DNA of 42,721 nt. Origin: CAYNWK01 sp964400875 (GTDB taxonomy: Bacteria > Chloroflexota > Anaerolineae > Anaerolineales > UBA4823). Below are positions 7,813 through 16,199 of the stretch, one piece after another. The notes under the pieces were generated by a model. That model did no database searches. It was not told the origin of the DNA and saw only the letters and a list, made by a program, of their open reading frames with translations. Location of the stretch: NCBI GenBank assembly GCA_964400875.1, contig CAYNWK010000016.1:1-42721 (forward strand), written 5' to 3'. The translations under genes and the position numbers were made by a program. The stretch's first letter is position 1; each line of letters begins with the position of its first letter.

Positions 7813-10800
7813 ATTGGAAGGTGATCGGTTCGACGCGCAGGCTCTCGGGCGAGATGAAGGTCTTCAACCGGTTGACCAGTTCGGGGCAAATACCGGTGGT
7901 GAAATTGGGGAATTCGATTAAATAGCCGCGGCCTCTTTCGAAGACCTGGAAAGCGAAGCGGTCGCTGCCCGGATAGGTGATCAGGGTCCCGTAGATCTGG
8001 CGGATGCGCAGGTTGTCGCGCACTTTATCGCCGCAAGAGCGCAGCACGATAGTCACCATGCGGATCGATTCGCCCTCGCCAGGCGAAACCGGCTCGAGGA
8101 TATACCGCGGCTGGGCGGGCAGGCTTTGCGTTTCCACCTCGGGAGAGGCAACGATCGCGACCGCGACCTCGTTAGCCTGTAGGGGGTCTCCTTCAACCCC
8201 TTCGCTGGCAGCTAAAGGATTTGCCGGTGAGCGTGGTTTTGACTCTGGAGCTGCCGGTTGTTCGTCGCCTGGGCGGACCTCGACCAACTGCTCTTCGACG
8301 ATCTGGTTTTCACTTTGGAAGCTTGCCGCCAGGGCTTCCTGAATCTCGGGTTCTTCATCCTGCTCGGCTGCCTCTGCCCGATATTCAGCAACTCCCCCTT
8401 CGTCTGCTTCCTGTTCGTGCTGGCTTTCTTCAAACGATTTCTCGGCGATCGCCTTGGACTCTTCCGGGTCTGCAACCGCGGCCATGATCGCTTCGGCGAA
8501 ATGCCAGTCAGCCGGGAAGGTCTCCGGCGGGGGCGGGCTGCCCCGGCCGGTTTCCCCGGCTTCGTCTTCGATATCAAGATAGTGTTCCCAGGTTTCACCG
8601 ACTCGGGGGGCGGCGGCCTCCACGGCGCTGGATTCAACCGCGCTGGGCTCTTCGTCCACCTCGTCCTCTAAGAAATCCTCTTCTTCCGGCTCTTCTGTGT
8701 AGTTATCGACGGTGTGGAAACTCACCCGTCCTCCTGAAAAAGAATCATTGTCAGCATTAGGCGGAGCCGGGTTCGCCGCCGAATCCCGGGAGGTGGTAAC
8801 TTGCAGATCGGTGGTCACCCTATCCACCAAAACTTTCGGTTCGGCGCTTTCTGCGTCGGCTTTGCCGTCAACCTGCACGATTTTGTCGATCACCAGCATT
8901 TCGCTGTACTGTTCCCAGGAGCGGGGGAAGACTACCAGCTCGATCACACCCTGCAAATCTTCGATGGTGACGAAACCCATCGCCTTACCGGAACGTGTCA
9001 GGTGCGGGCGGACGCGGGTGACGAGCCCGGCGACCCGGACCTGTTCCCTGTGCCGCGCTTCCGAAAGTTGGCCCGAGAAATGGGTGACCACTTCCGTCAG
9101 GGTTTCCATCACCTGGCTGAGCGGGTGATCGGATACGTACAGTCCGATCAGCTCGCGCTCCCAATTCAGTTGCTCGCGGTGGCTGATCTCGACGACGGTT
9201 CTGGGCAGTTTAATCTCCTCGATGATCCCGGTATGCGCCCCGAACATGCTCATCTGTCCCATTTCCTTCGCCCGGAAATGGGCTGCGCTGACCGATGCGA
9301 CGCGGTCCAGGGCTTGCAGCAAGGCGGGGCGCGGCCCGAAGCGGTCGAGCGCGCCGACGCGCACCAGGCATTCCAGGGCCCGTTTGCCTACCTGGCGCAG
9401 GTCCACCCTGTGGGCGAAATCGTTGACGTCTTTAAAAGGCGCCTCTTCCCTTCCCAACAGGATTGTCTCCACAGGGCTGAAGCCGACGTTCTTAACAGCA
9501 CCCAGGCCGAACCGGATCGCCGCTTTGCCTTGGGGCTGGTCTTCAATGGTGAAATCCCAGCCGCTTATGTTGACGTCCGGCGGCTCGACCTCGATGCCCA
9601 TGCGGCGGCAGTCCGCCACGTACAGGGCGACTTTGTCGGTATCGTTCTGGTTCACCGTGAGCAGCGCGGTCATGTACTCGACCGGATAATGGGTCTTCAG
9701 GTAAGCGGTTTGTACGGCGATCACGCCGTAATCGGCGGCATGGGCTTTGTTGAAGCCGTAGCGGGCGAACTCCTCCCAATCGTCGAAGATCGCCTGGGCA
9801 GTTTCCTTATCAATACCGTTCTCTACAGCGCCGTCGATGAACTTCTTGCGGTGCTTGAGCAGCTTTTCTTTCTGCTTCTTGGAGATCGCCTTGCGAAGAT
9901 CGTCGGCCTCTGGCGCGCTGTAGCCGGCTAAGTCCATCACCGCGAACATCAGCTGTTCCTGGTAAACGGGATAGCCGTAAGTTTCTTCAAAGATCGATTC
10001 CAGCGCCGGGTGGCGATAGGCCACCGCCTCTTCCCCGTGCATGCGCTGGATGTAGCCCGGGATGAAGTCCATCGGGCCGGGACGGAACAGCGCCACCATG
10101 GCGATCACGTTATCGAGGGATTTCGGCTTCATCTGCATCAGCCAGCGCCGCATCCCCGAGCCTTCCACCTGGAACACACCGGCGGTCTCCCCGCGCCCTA
10201 GCAGTTCGTAGGTCTCCGGGTCGTCGATCGGGATGTTGTTCAGATCGTAGTCTACCCCATGCCGTTCCCGAATCAGGTCGCAGGCTCGCGCCATGATCGA
10301 TAAGGTCGCCAGGCCCAGGAAGTCCACCTTGAGCAGCCCCAGGTAATCGATGATCGACATCTCGAACTGGGTCACTGTCTTGATTGGGCTGTCTTCGGCC
10401 GAGCTGCCGGTGGGGCGGTGCAGGGGCAGGTATTCGATGATTGGCTTGTCGGCGACGATCACGCCTGCCGCGTGGGTGCCGGCGCTGCGTACGACCCCTT
10501 CCATTTGTGCGGCGGTGTCGATCAGCTCCTTGAAATAGTCTTGTGAGTTATATAAGCTCTTGAACTCAGGGACATCCTTCAGCGCCTCGCTGATCTTGAC
10601 CGGTTTTCCGGGAATATTGGGCACCAGTTTGGCGACCTTGTCAACCTCCGAGAGCGGGATGTCGAGCACTCGGCCCACATCGCGAATCGCCGCGCGCGCC
10701 CCCAGCGTTCCGAAGGTGATGATCTGGGCTACCTTGTCGTCGCCGTATTTCTTGGCGGTATATTCCAGCATCTCCGCCCGGCGGTCATCGCGGAAGTCCA

Positions 10801-11998
10801 GGTCGATGTCGGGCATCGAGATGCGTCCCGGATTGAGGAAGCGCTCGAAGATCAGCCCGTGCTCGATCGGATCCACCACGGTGATCTCCAGCGTGTATGC
10901 CACGATCGAGCCTGCCGCTGAACCGCGTGCGTTGTACCAGATGCCTTCGTTTTGGGCATGGCGGCACAGGTCCCACACGATCAGGAAGTAGGCATCGAAG
11001 CCCATCTCGTGGATGACCTTCAACTCGTGCTCCAGGCGGTCCCGCACGCGCTGATGGCCCGCCCGTTCGCCGTAGCGCTCGATCAAGCCCTCCTCGCAAA
11101 GTTTTCTCAGGTAGCTTTCGGCGGTGTCGCCTTCCGGGACGTCAAAGCGCGGCAAACGGTAGCCTTTGAAGCCCAGGTCGAGCTCGCAGCGCTCGGCGAT
11201 CATCAAGGTATTGGAGATCGCCGTGGGCACCTCGGCGAAGATCTCCGCCATCTCACCCGGGCTGCGCAGGTAGTAAGAGTTATCGCTCATGCGCATCCGG
11301 TTGGGATCGCTGAGCACGCTGCCGGTCTGGATGGCTAGCATGATGTCTTGCAGCCGGGCGTCTTCCGGGTTGATGTAATGCACGTCGTTGGTGGCTACGA
11401 AGCGCGCCTGGTAGCGTTTGCCCAGGTCAAGCAAGGTCTGGTTGATCTTTTCGAGCTCTTTGATGTCGTGCTGTTGCAGCTCCAGGAAGAAGTTATCCGG
11501 TCCAAAAACTTCGTAATACCAGTCTAGCTGGCGGCGGGCGCCTGCCAGGTTCTCCCGCTGGATCATGCGCGGAACCTCGGCTGACATACACCCGGAAGTG
11601 CAAATTAACCCTTCTGAATGCGCGGCCAGGAAGTCGTGGTCGATGCGTGGGAAATAATAAAAGCCCTCTAACTGTGCGGCGGAAGCGATTTGCAGCAGGT
11701 TTTTATAGCCGGTCTCATTTTCAGCCAGGAGCAGCAAGTGGCTGGAGCGTTTATCCAGCTGCGAATCCTTTTGGGTCATCCCCCGGGCCGCCATATATCC
11801 TTCCACACCGATGATCGGCTTGATCCCGGCTTTGGTCGCAGCGTTATAAAAATCGATCACCCCAAACATGGTGCCATGATCGGTCAGCGCCAGCGCCGGC
11901 ATTTCCATTTCTTTGGCGCGCTGGACCAGTTTTTTTATGTTGCTGAAACCGTCGAGCAGGGAATATTCTGTGTGGACGTGCAGGTGGACAAAAGACAT
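7811..11998 (-). CDS. dnaE: DNA polymerase III alpha subunit with a long acidic C-terminal linker
   Basis: The replicative polymerase catalytic subunit, 1395 aa against roughly 1160-1220 in most DnaE proteins. The N-terminal PHP domain starts with HLHVHTEYSLLDG and keeps TDHG. The palm carries PDIDLDF with catalytic Asp397 and Asp399, and the third acid lies in LKVDFLGL. The fingers and helix-hairpin-helix region follow, then an OB fold near 990-1080. The extra length is a linker of about 225 residues (roughly 1085-1310), rich in Glu, Asp, Ala and Pro, placed between the OB fold and a conserved C-terminal domain that probably contacts the clamp loader. The linker is not a frameshift, since the frame stays open and the C-terminal domain is intact. 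The Shine-Dalgarno before the ATG at 11998 is weak. It is convergent with pfkA. Confidence 0.96.
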   Translation of the reverse strand: MSFVHLHVHTEYSLLDGFSNIKKLVQRAKEMEMPALALTDHGTMFGVIDFYNAATKAGIKPIIGVEGYMAARGMTQKDSQLDKRSSHLLLLAENETGYKNLLQIASAAQLEGFYYFPRIDHDFLAAHSEGLICTSGCMSAEVPRMIQRENLAGARRQLDWYYEVFGPDNFFLELQQHDIKELEKINQTLLDLGKRYQARFVATNDVHYINPEDARLQDIMLAIQTGSVLSDPNRMRMSDNSYYLRSPGEMAEIFAEVPTAISNTLMIAERCELDLGFKGYRLPRFDVPEGDTAESYLRKLCEEGLIERYGERAGHQRVRDRLEHELKVIHEMGFDAYFLIVWDLCRHAQNEGIWYNARGSAAGSIVAYTLEITVVDPIEHGLIFERFLNPGRISMPDIDLDFRDDRRAEMLEYTAKKYGDDKVAQIITFGTLGARAAIRDVGRVLDIPLSEVDKVAKLVPNIPGKPVKISEALKDVPEFKSLYNSQDYFKELIDTAAQMEGVVRSAGTHAAGVIVADKPIIEYLPLHRPTGSSAEDSPIKTVTQFEMSIIDYLGLLKVDFLGLATLSIMARACDLIRERHGVDYDLNNIPIDDPETYELLGRGETAGVFQVEGSGMRRWLMQMKPKSLDNVIAMVALFRPGPMDFIPGYIQRMHGEEAVAYRHPALESIFEETYGYPVYQEQLMFAVMDLAGYSAPEADDLRKAISKKQKEKLLKHRKKFIDGAVENGIDKETAQAIFDDWEEFARYGFNKAHAADYGVIAVQTAYLKTHYPVEYMTALLTVNQNDTDKVALYVADCRRMGIEVEPPDVNISGWDFTIEDQPQGKAAIRFGLGAVKNVGFSPVETILLGREEAPFKDVNDFAHRVDLRQVGKRALECLVRVGALDRFGPRPALLQALDRVASVSAAHFRAKEMGQMSMFGAHTGIIEEIKLPRTVVEISHREQLNWERELIGLYVSDHPLSQVMETLTEVVTHFSGQLSEARHREQVRVAGLVTRVRPHLTRSGKAMGFVTIEDLQGVIELVVFPRSWEQYSEMLVIDKIVQVDGKADAESAEPKVLVDRVTTDLQVTTSRDSAANPAPPNADNDSFSGGRVSFHTVDNYTEEPEEEDFLEDEVDEEPSAVESSAVEAAAPRVGETWEHYLDIEDEAGETGRGSPPPPETFPADWHFAEAIMAAVADPEESKAIAEKSFEESQHEQEADEGGVAEYRAEAAEQDEEPEIQEALAASFQSENQIVEEQLVEVRPGDEQPAAPESKPRSPANPLAASEGVEGDPLQANEVAVAIVASPEVETQSLPAQPRYILEPVSPGEGESIRMVTIVLRSCGDKVRDNLRIRQIYGTLITYPGSDRFAFQVFERGRGYLIEFPNFTTGICPELVNRLKTFISPESLRVEPITFQ

Positions 11999-12092
11999 TA
12001 GCGGAGGCGCTCTCTGCAGCTGTACCGGCGATCGTAAGGCTTACCAGGGGTTGAAAAGGAGCGGATTGATGCTATCCACCCGTCTTGGGAGG

Positions 12093-12101
12093 ATTATAGC
12101 A
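12093..12101 (-). promoter_or_regulatory. Extended -10 promoter candidate for dnaE
   Basis: The minus strand reads TG-C-TATAAT, the same extended -10 string found before the mutase and secA genes. No -35 match at 16-18 bp spacing. The leader would be about 88 nt. Confidence 0.45.
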
Positions 12102-12227
12102 CGGCGGCGCGTTCACGCCGGATGCACTTGGCTTAAAATATTAGGCTCATTGGGATTTGTCTTGAGAGGAGCTGGTTGGGAGGTTCTGCCCGACGAAGCA
12201 CGCCGAAAAGGGTAAAATTGCACCAGA

Positions 12228-12962
12228 ATGTCTTCTTCTGATGACGTGATATCGATCAACAAAAACGAGTTACAGGGAATCCGGTTTTTTGAGGGTCTTC
12301 AACCAGATGCGATCTCCGATGTCGTCGACGCGGCGCGCCGGCTTCGACTGGAAGAAGATGAGTACCTCTTCCATCAAGGTGATCCGGCTGCGCACATTTA
12401 TACCCTGCTGTCCGGCCGAGTGAAACTCTCCCAGGTAACCCTGGATGGGCAGCAGGTCACCTTGCGGATGGCCGGTCCCAGGAATACTTTCGCTGTAGTT
12501 GCCGTTTTGAGCAAGTTGAAATTCCCAGTCTCCGCACAAGCCCTGGAGGAAAGTACAGTTCTGGGCTGGGATAGAGAGACTATGCATGGTCTGATGCTTC
12601 GTTTTCCGCATCTGGCGCTGAATGCGTTGAAGGTCTTGTCCGCACGTACGCGTGAATTCCAGGATCGGATTCGCGAGCTCGCTACAGAGCGCGTCGAGCG
12701 CCGCATCGCCCGCACGGTTTTACGCCTGGCGCGCCAAACCGGTCGCAAGGTGGAAGCAGGCGTGCTCCTGGATTTGATCCTCTCCCGCCAGGACTTGGCG
12801 GAGATGTCCGGGACGACTTTGTTTACAGTCAGCCGGACGCTGAGCCAGTGGGAATCTCAGGGCTTGATTCGGACCGGGCGCGAGAAAATAATTATCCTCA
12901 ATCCGCACGGCCTGGTGACAATCGCCGAAGACCTTCCCATGGATACAGCTCCGCCAACCTGA
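12228..12962 (+). CDS. Crp/Fnr-family transcription regulator
   Basis: A 244-aa regulator. The N-terminal cyclic-nucleotide-binding-like beta barrel covers about 18-130 (LFHQGDPAAHIYTLLSGRVKL), then a dimer helix and a C-terminal winged helix-turn-helix (about 180-225). The recognition helix reads FTVSRTL, with Ser202 and Arg203 matching the Ser-Arg pair of FNR that reads TTG. The glutamate FNR uses three residues earlier is Phe199 here, so the site may differ from TTGAT. There is no cysteine, so it cannot hold an FNR-type Fe-S cluster; a heme or NO-sensing DNR/NnrR-like role is possible. It lies directly upstream of two TTGCG-N4-CGCAA palindromes and a nitrite reductase. A TAAAAT box (12213-12218) lies 9 nt before the ATG, so the mRNA may be nearly leaderless. 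Confidence 0.92.
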   Translation: MSSSDDVISINKNELQGIRFFEGLQPDAISDVVDAARRLRLEEDEYLFHQGDPAAHIYTLLSGRVKLSQVTLDGQQVTLRMAGPRNTFAVVAVLSKLKFPVSAQALEESTVLGWDRETMHGLMLRFPHLALNALKVLSARTREFQDRIRELATERVERRIARTVLRLARQTGRKVEAGVLLDLILSRQDLAEMSGTTLFTVSRTLSQWESQGLIRTGREKIIILNPHGLVTIAEDLPMDTAPPT

Positions 12963-13008
12963 TCCCTGGCTATTTTTGGATAGTTTTGCCTGAGAGTTGC
13001 AGGCCTGA

Positions 13009-13050
13009 TTGCGCTGGCGCAAAGACATGGACCAAAGGATGGGATATCCT
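13009..13050 (+). promoter_or_regulatory. Fnr/Nnr-type operator and -10 box before the DUF1858 gene
   Basis: A perfect palindrome TTGCGCTGGCGCAA (13009-13022) has the TTGNN-N4-NNCAA architecture of Crp/Fnr-family sites. Its centre, 13015.5, lies 29.5 bp before a -10-like TATCCT (13045-13050). That places it near -41.5, the class II activator position. The same 14 bp at the same offset precedes the nitrite reductase gene. Confidence 0.75.
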
Positions 13051-13076
13051 GCAAAGCGATAGGAATTGGTCCATCA

Positions 13077-13331
13077 ATGGCAGATCTTTTGATTCTAGAT
13101 TTAACCGTCGCGGATGTGATCGATAAATGGCCGCAGACCATCCCGGTGTTTATGAAATATCGCCTGGGCTGCCTCGGCTGTGCTATGGCGCCCTTCGATA
13201 CGTTAGCTGATGTATTGAACAATTACAACTTGACGCCAGATAGTTTGCTCAGCGAATTAAACCAGGCAGTCCTCCCGACGAAATTTGAATCCCTAAATCA
13301 GATCATAGGGAGGAATGAGCGCGATCCCTAA
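13077..13331 (+). CDS. DUF1858 (hybrid-cluster-protein-associated disulfide) domain protein
   Basis: A small 84-aa soluble protein. It matches the DUF1858 pattern: an N-terminal TVADVIDKWP segment, then a GCLGC motif with Cys32 and Cys35, then a TLADVL helix. These domains often sit beside hybrid cluster proteins or other nitrogen-oxide genes and are presumed to do redox chemistry through the CxxC pair; the exact reaction is not known. The ATG at 13077 has AGGA about 12 nt upstream. The gene follows the first palindromic operator and is 17 nt from the cupin gene, so the two are likely co-transcribed. Confidence 0.85.
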   Translation: MADLLILDLTVADVIDKWPQTIPVFMKYRLGCLGCAMAPFDTLADVLNNYNLTPDSLLSELNQAVLPTKFESLNQIIGRNERDP

Positions 13332-13348
13332 ACTTGAAAGGATGTCCC

Positions 13349-13681
13349 ATGGAAGAACTCTATCAATATTTCGGCAACCTTACCGAACAACTGCCCGAGG
13401 TCCCGCCTGACACCATCGTCAGCCGCACGCTCTTCGACGATGAACAGGTCAAAGCGGTGATCTTCGGTTTCGCTGCCGGGCAAGAGCTATCCGAACATAC
13501 CGCTTCCCAGGCGGCTGTGTTGTATTTTGTGGAGGGGAAGGCGCGCCTGACCTTAGGAAAGGATGAGATGGAGGCCGAAACCGGAACCTGGGCCCACATG
13601 ACGCCGCGCTTGCCTCACCGTGTTTATGCTGAAACCCATGTCGTGATGCTCTTGTTGCTCCTGAAGAAATCATCCGGCTGA
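13349..13681 (+). CDS. Small cupin-domain protein
   Basis: A 110-aa single-domain cupin. The first cupin motif region reads EHTASQAAVLYFVEGKARLTLG, here interrupted: ELSEHTASQAAV, then YFVEGKARLTLG. It has one His and one Glu instead of the full HxH. The second motif carries PHRVYAE with a His. A metal site is possible but reduced. I start at ATG 13349, with AAAGGA 7 nt upstream, rather than at the in-frame TTG 13334, which has no spacing for a ribosome site. It lies in the predicted operator-controlled pair with the DUF1858 gene, upstream of the nitrite reductase, so a role in nitrogen-oxide or redox stress is inferred from context only. Confidence 0.82.
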   Translation: MEELYQYFGNLTEQLPEVPPDTIVSRTLFDDEQVKAVIFGFAAGQELSEHTASQAAVLYFVEGKARLTLGKDEMEAETGTWAHMTPRLPHRVYAETHVVMLLLLLKKSSG

Positions 13682-13689
13682 GACCAAGT

Positions 13690-13731
13690 TTGCGCTGGCG
13701 CAAAGAACTATTCGCCTAATTAAGGTAATCT
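13690..13731 (+). promoter_or_regulatory. Fnr/Nnr-type operator and -10 box before nirK
   Basis: A second exact copy of TTGCGCTGGCGCAA (13690-13703), with the following AAGA bases also shared. Its centre, 13696.5, is 29.5 bp before TAATCT (13726-13731), exactly the offset seen at the first copy. The predicted start is near 13738, placing the site at -41.5. Confidence 0.77.
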
Positions 13732-13766
13732 AGGGAAGATTACGGATTTTCGTGGAGGTAACTGTG

Positions 13767-15239
13767 ATGAAAAACCTAAATCTTTCCTGGAGAGCTCTTA
13801 TCGCGATCCTTCTATCCGCATTCGCTTTGAATGGATGCGTCACCTCGGCTTTCTATGCCGGTCAGGAGCGTTTCCAGGCCACTCAGGCCGCAGAAAAGGC
13901 GGTGGAGGCGACCGCGATTGCCAGCAAAGCACCTTCTGCAGAAAACGTCAGCTTGCAGACTACTGTCGAAGTCGACGTATCTTTTACGCTCACCACCGGC
14001 TTGGTTGAAGGGCGCATGGCGTTCATTGGAGTCGGTGGAGAACTGGATGGCGTTGCCAATCCCAGGCTGCAGGTGGATGTGGGTGATATGGTGGAGATCG
14101 TGCTGGTGAACGGCGACAATATCCAGCACAATCTGAACGTGCCGGATTTTGAGGCGAAATCGGAAGACGTGATCAATCAAGACCAGCAGACCAGTCTGGT
14201 CTTTGAGGCCGGGCAAGAGGGGGTCTATCCATATTTCTGCGACATTCCCGGGCACCGCCAGGCAGGGATGGAAGGGGAGCTGATCGTTGGGCAACCAGCA
14301 GAAGATCAGGTCGATGCGCTGGACAGCGTCAGCCGTCCGCCAGATGACCTTCTGAGTCCGATCCGGCGCACTGCCTCCGATCACGTTCAGGTCAACCTGG
14401 AAACCCGAGAAATCCAGGCTCGTCTGGCTGACGGTACGAGCTACACTTTTTGGACCTTCAACGGAAAAGTTCCAGGGCCGTTCATTCGAGTGCGGGTAGG
14501 CGACGTGGTTGAAGTGCATTTGAAAAACTCCCCAGACAGCACGATGGCGCATTCTATCGATTTACACGCGGTGAACGGTCCGGGCGGCGGCTCGGTAGCG
14601 ACTCAGACGCAACCCGGTGAGGAGACCAGCTTTACCTTCAAAACGCTCAAACCCGGGATCTTCGTCTATCACTGCGCGACGCCCTCGGTTGCCCAGCATA
14701 TCGCCAACGGCATGTATGGCCTGATCCTGGTGGAACCGGAAGGCGGACTCCCGCCGGTGGACCGTGAGTTTTACGTCATGCAAGGCGAGGTCTACACCGC
14801 CGAAGCAATGGGCCAAAAAGGGGTCACGACGTTCAGCCAAGAAAAAATGCTGGACGAATCGCCGGAATACTTCACCTTCAACGGTTCGGTAGGAGGGTTG
14901 ACCACAGAATACCCCCTTCAGGCGGAGGTCGGTGAGACAGTGCGAATTTTCTTCGGTGTGGGCGGTCCGAATTTCACCAGCTCCTTCCACGTGATCGGTG
15001 AGATCTTCGACCGGGTGTACAATCTTGGGTCTCTCACTGAAGAACCGCTTACCGCCGTGCAGACCACCATCGTGCCGACGGGTGGGGCAGTGATGGTTGA
15101 ATTCACTGTGGATGTGCCTGGGCGCTATATCCTGGTTGATCATTCCCTATCGCGCCTGGAACGCGGGTTAGCGGGGTATTTGGTTGTGGAAGGTCCTGAT
15201 GCGCCGGAGATCTTTGACGGCGGATCTGGCACGGAATGA
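13767..15239 (+). CDS. nirK: Copper nitrite reductase with an extra N-terminal cupredoxin domain, probable lipoprotein
   Basis: A 490-aa exported enzyme that reduces nitrite to nitric oxide. The N-terminal hydrophobic segment ends in LNGC, a lipobox-like site. A first cupredoxin domain (about 70-185) has a full type 1 copper set: H121, C158, H163, M168. The two-domain NirK core follows. Aligned to the Alcaligenes/Achromobacter enzyme, the type 1 ligands are H262, C303, H311 and M316, the type 2 ligands H267, H302 and H459, and the catalytic pair D265 and H408. The 51-residue spacing of the last two histidines matches exactly. So the enzyme looks complete and may carry its own electron-transfer domain, as in Hyphomicrobium-type NirK. 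ATG 13767 with GGAGGT upstream is preferred to the in-frame GTG at 13752. It sits behind a palindromic operator and before a strong terminator. Confidence 0.93.
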   Translation: MKNLNLSWRALIAILLSAFALNGCVTSAFYAGQERFQATQAAEKAVEATAIASKAPSAENVSLQTTVEVDVSFTLTTGLVEGRMAFIGVGGELDGVANPRLQVDVGDMVEIVLVNGDNIQHNLNVPDFEAKSEDVINQDQQTSLVFEAGQEGVYPYFCDIPGHRQAGMEGELIVGQPAEDQVDALDSVSRPPDDLLSPIRRTASDHVQVNLETREIQARLADGTSYTFWTFNGKVPGPFIRVRVGDVVEVHLKNSPDSTMAHSIDLHAVNGPGGGSVATQTQPGEETSFTFKTLKPGIFVYHCATPSVAQHIANGMYGLILVEPEGGLPPVDREFYVMQGEVYTAEAMGQKGVTTFSQEKMLDESPEYFTFNGSVGGLTTEYPLQAEVGETVRIFFGVGGPNFTSSFHVIGEIFDRVYNLGSLTEEPLTAVQTTIVPTGGAVMVEFTVDVPGRYILVDHSLSRLERGLAGYLVVEGPDAPEIFDGGSGTE

Positions 15240-15267
15240 AGAATGTAGTCGGTTAGATCCTAAGTTA

Positions 15268-15315
15268 GGGTGTCTTGGCAGGCGTATCCTGCCAAGACAC
15301 CCTTGTTAATTTTTA
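15268..15315 (+). terminator. Strong intrinsic terminator after nirK
   Basis: A perfect 15-bp stem: GGGTGTCTTGGCAGG (15268-15282) with CCTGCCAAGACACCC (15288-15302), loop CGTAT, followed by TTGTTAATTTTT. Confidence 0.9.
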
Positions 15316-15408
15316 AATCAACTCCTCAATGACAACTTAACTGGAGTGGATAGTAAAATTATAGGGCATTCGAAGTACGTGATTTACGATTGGACGATAG
15401 GAAAACTG

Positions 15409-16194
15409 ATGCGCATCTTGGCAGTGATTTCCGGAGAGTACGGGCAGCGGCACGTGGATAATATTCGCGCCCACGGGCCCGATGGCTGGCAGATCGCGGT
15501 CTGGCGGGCGCCGGCTCATTTCCCCCTGGTCATCGACTACCCCGAGGACCACCTGCCGGGTAGCTTGCCGAACTCCGACCTGATCCTCGCTTTTGGCGAG
15601 CACAAAGGCATCGCCGAATTGCTACCCGAGATCGCCGAGATGACCGGAGCGAAGGCCGTGATCGCCGCGGTCGATAACGAAGCCTGGTTGCCGCGCGGCC
15701 TGGCCCGCCAGCTGCGCGGCTGGCTGGAGGAGATGTCCGTCGCCTGCGCCACCCCCAAACCGCTGTGCTCATTGACCGGGCATGATTTCGGCGTTACCCG
15801 CCGGCAGCGCCTGGAATACGAAAGCATCGAGATCGCCGAGTTCGCCCGCTACTTTGGCCAACCCGAGTTGGAGATTAATGTAGACCCGGACTCGCGGCGG
15901 ATCACCGAGGTCCGGGTGCGCCGCGATGCCGTATGTGGCTGCGCGCGCTACGCGGCCCAAGGTCTGGTCGGGGTCTCGGCGGATGAGGCCGAAGAGAAAG
16001 CCGGTTTGCTGCACCACCATTACCCCTGCCTGGCAAGCATGGGGATAGACCTCGACTTCGACGACACCTTGATGCACGTTTCCGGCAACGTGCTCAAAGA
16101 TAACGTCGGCGCGCAGGTCAAGCCCTTCAAGGACGTGCGCTATATCTCTCCGGGGACACGCAGCGAGGATGCCCCCGGAGAGGGAAACAGCTAA
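15409..16194 (+). CDS. DUF166 family protein
   Basis: A 261-aa soluble protein resembling DUF166, a family known mainly from archaea and sometimes annotated as thymidylate-synthase-like without firm proof. The N-terminal half reads like a Rossmann-type fold (MRILAVISGEYG). Cysteines cluster in a pattern suited to a metal or Fe-S site: ACATPKPLCS, then VCGCARYAA, then HHHYPCLAS. The function is unknown. I start at ATG 15409, with AGGAAA upstream, rather than at the in-frame GTG 15346, whose extra residues look non-coding. The gene lies downstream of the nirK terminator and 5 nt before the first of two membrane proteins, so these three are probably one transcript. Confidence 0.8.
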   Translation: MRILAVISGEYGQRHVDNIRAHGPDGWQIAVWRAPAHFPLVIDYPEDHLPGSLPNSDLILAFGEHKGIAELLPEIAEMTGAKAVIAAVDNEAWLPRGLARQLRGWLEEMSVACATPKPLCSLTGHDFGVTRRQRLEYESIEIAEFARYFGQPELEINVDPDSRRITEVRVRRDAVCGCARYAAQGLVGVSADEAEEKAGLLHHHYPCLASMGIDLDFDDTLMHVSGNVLKDNVGAQVKPFKDVRYISPGTRSEDAPGEGNS

Positions 16195-16199
16195 GTGGG

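Noticed and set aside
8801..9931. A 376-codon open frame antisense to dnaE
   Set aside because: It lies wholly within dnaE, whose protein has intact polymerase motifs. GC-rich codon bias leaves the opposite frame open, and the translation shows no recognisable domain.
13334..13348. Upstream TTG start for the cupin gene
   Set aside because: ATG 13349 has a well-spaced AAAGGA, while the TTG overlaps the end of the preceding gene without a ribosome site.
15346..15408. GTG start extending the DUF166 protein by 21 residues
   Set aside because: The extra residues do not look like the family N terminus, and ATG 15409 with AGGAAA fits the MRILAVISGEYG strand.
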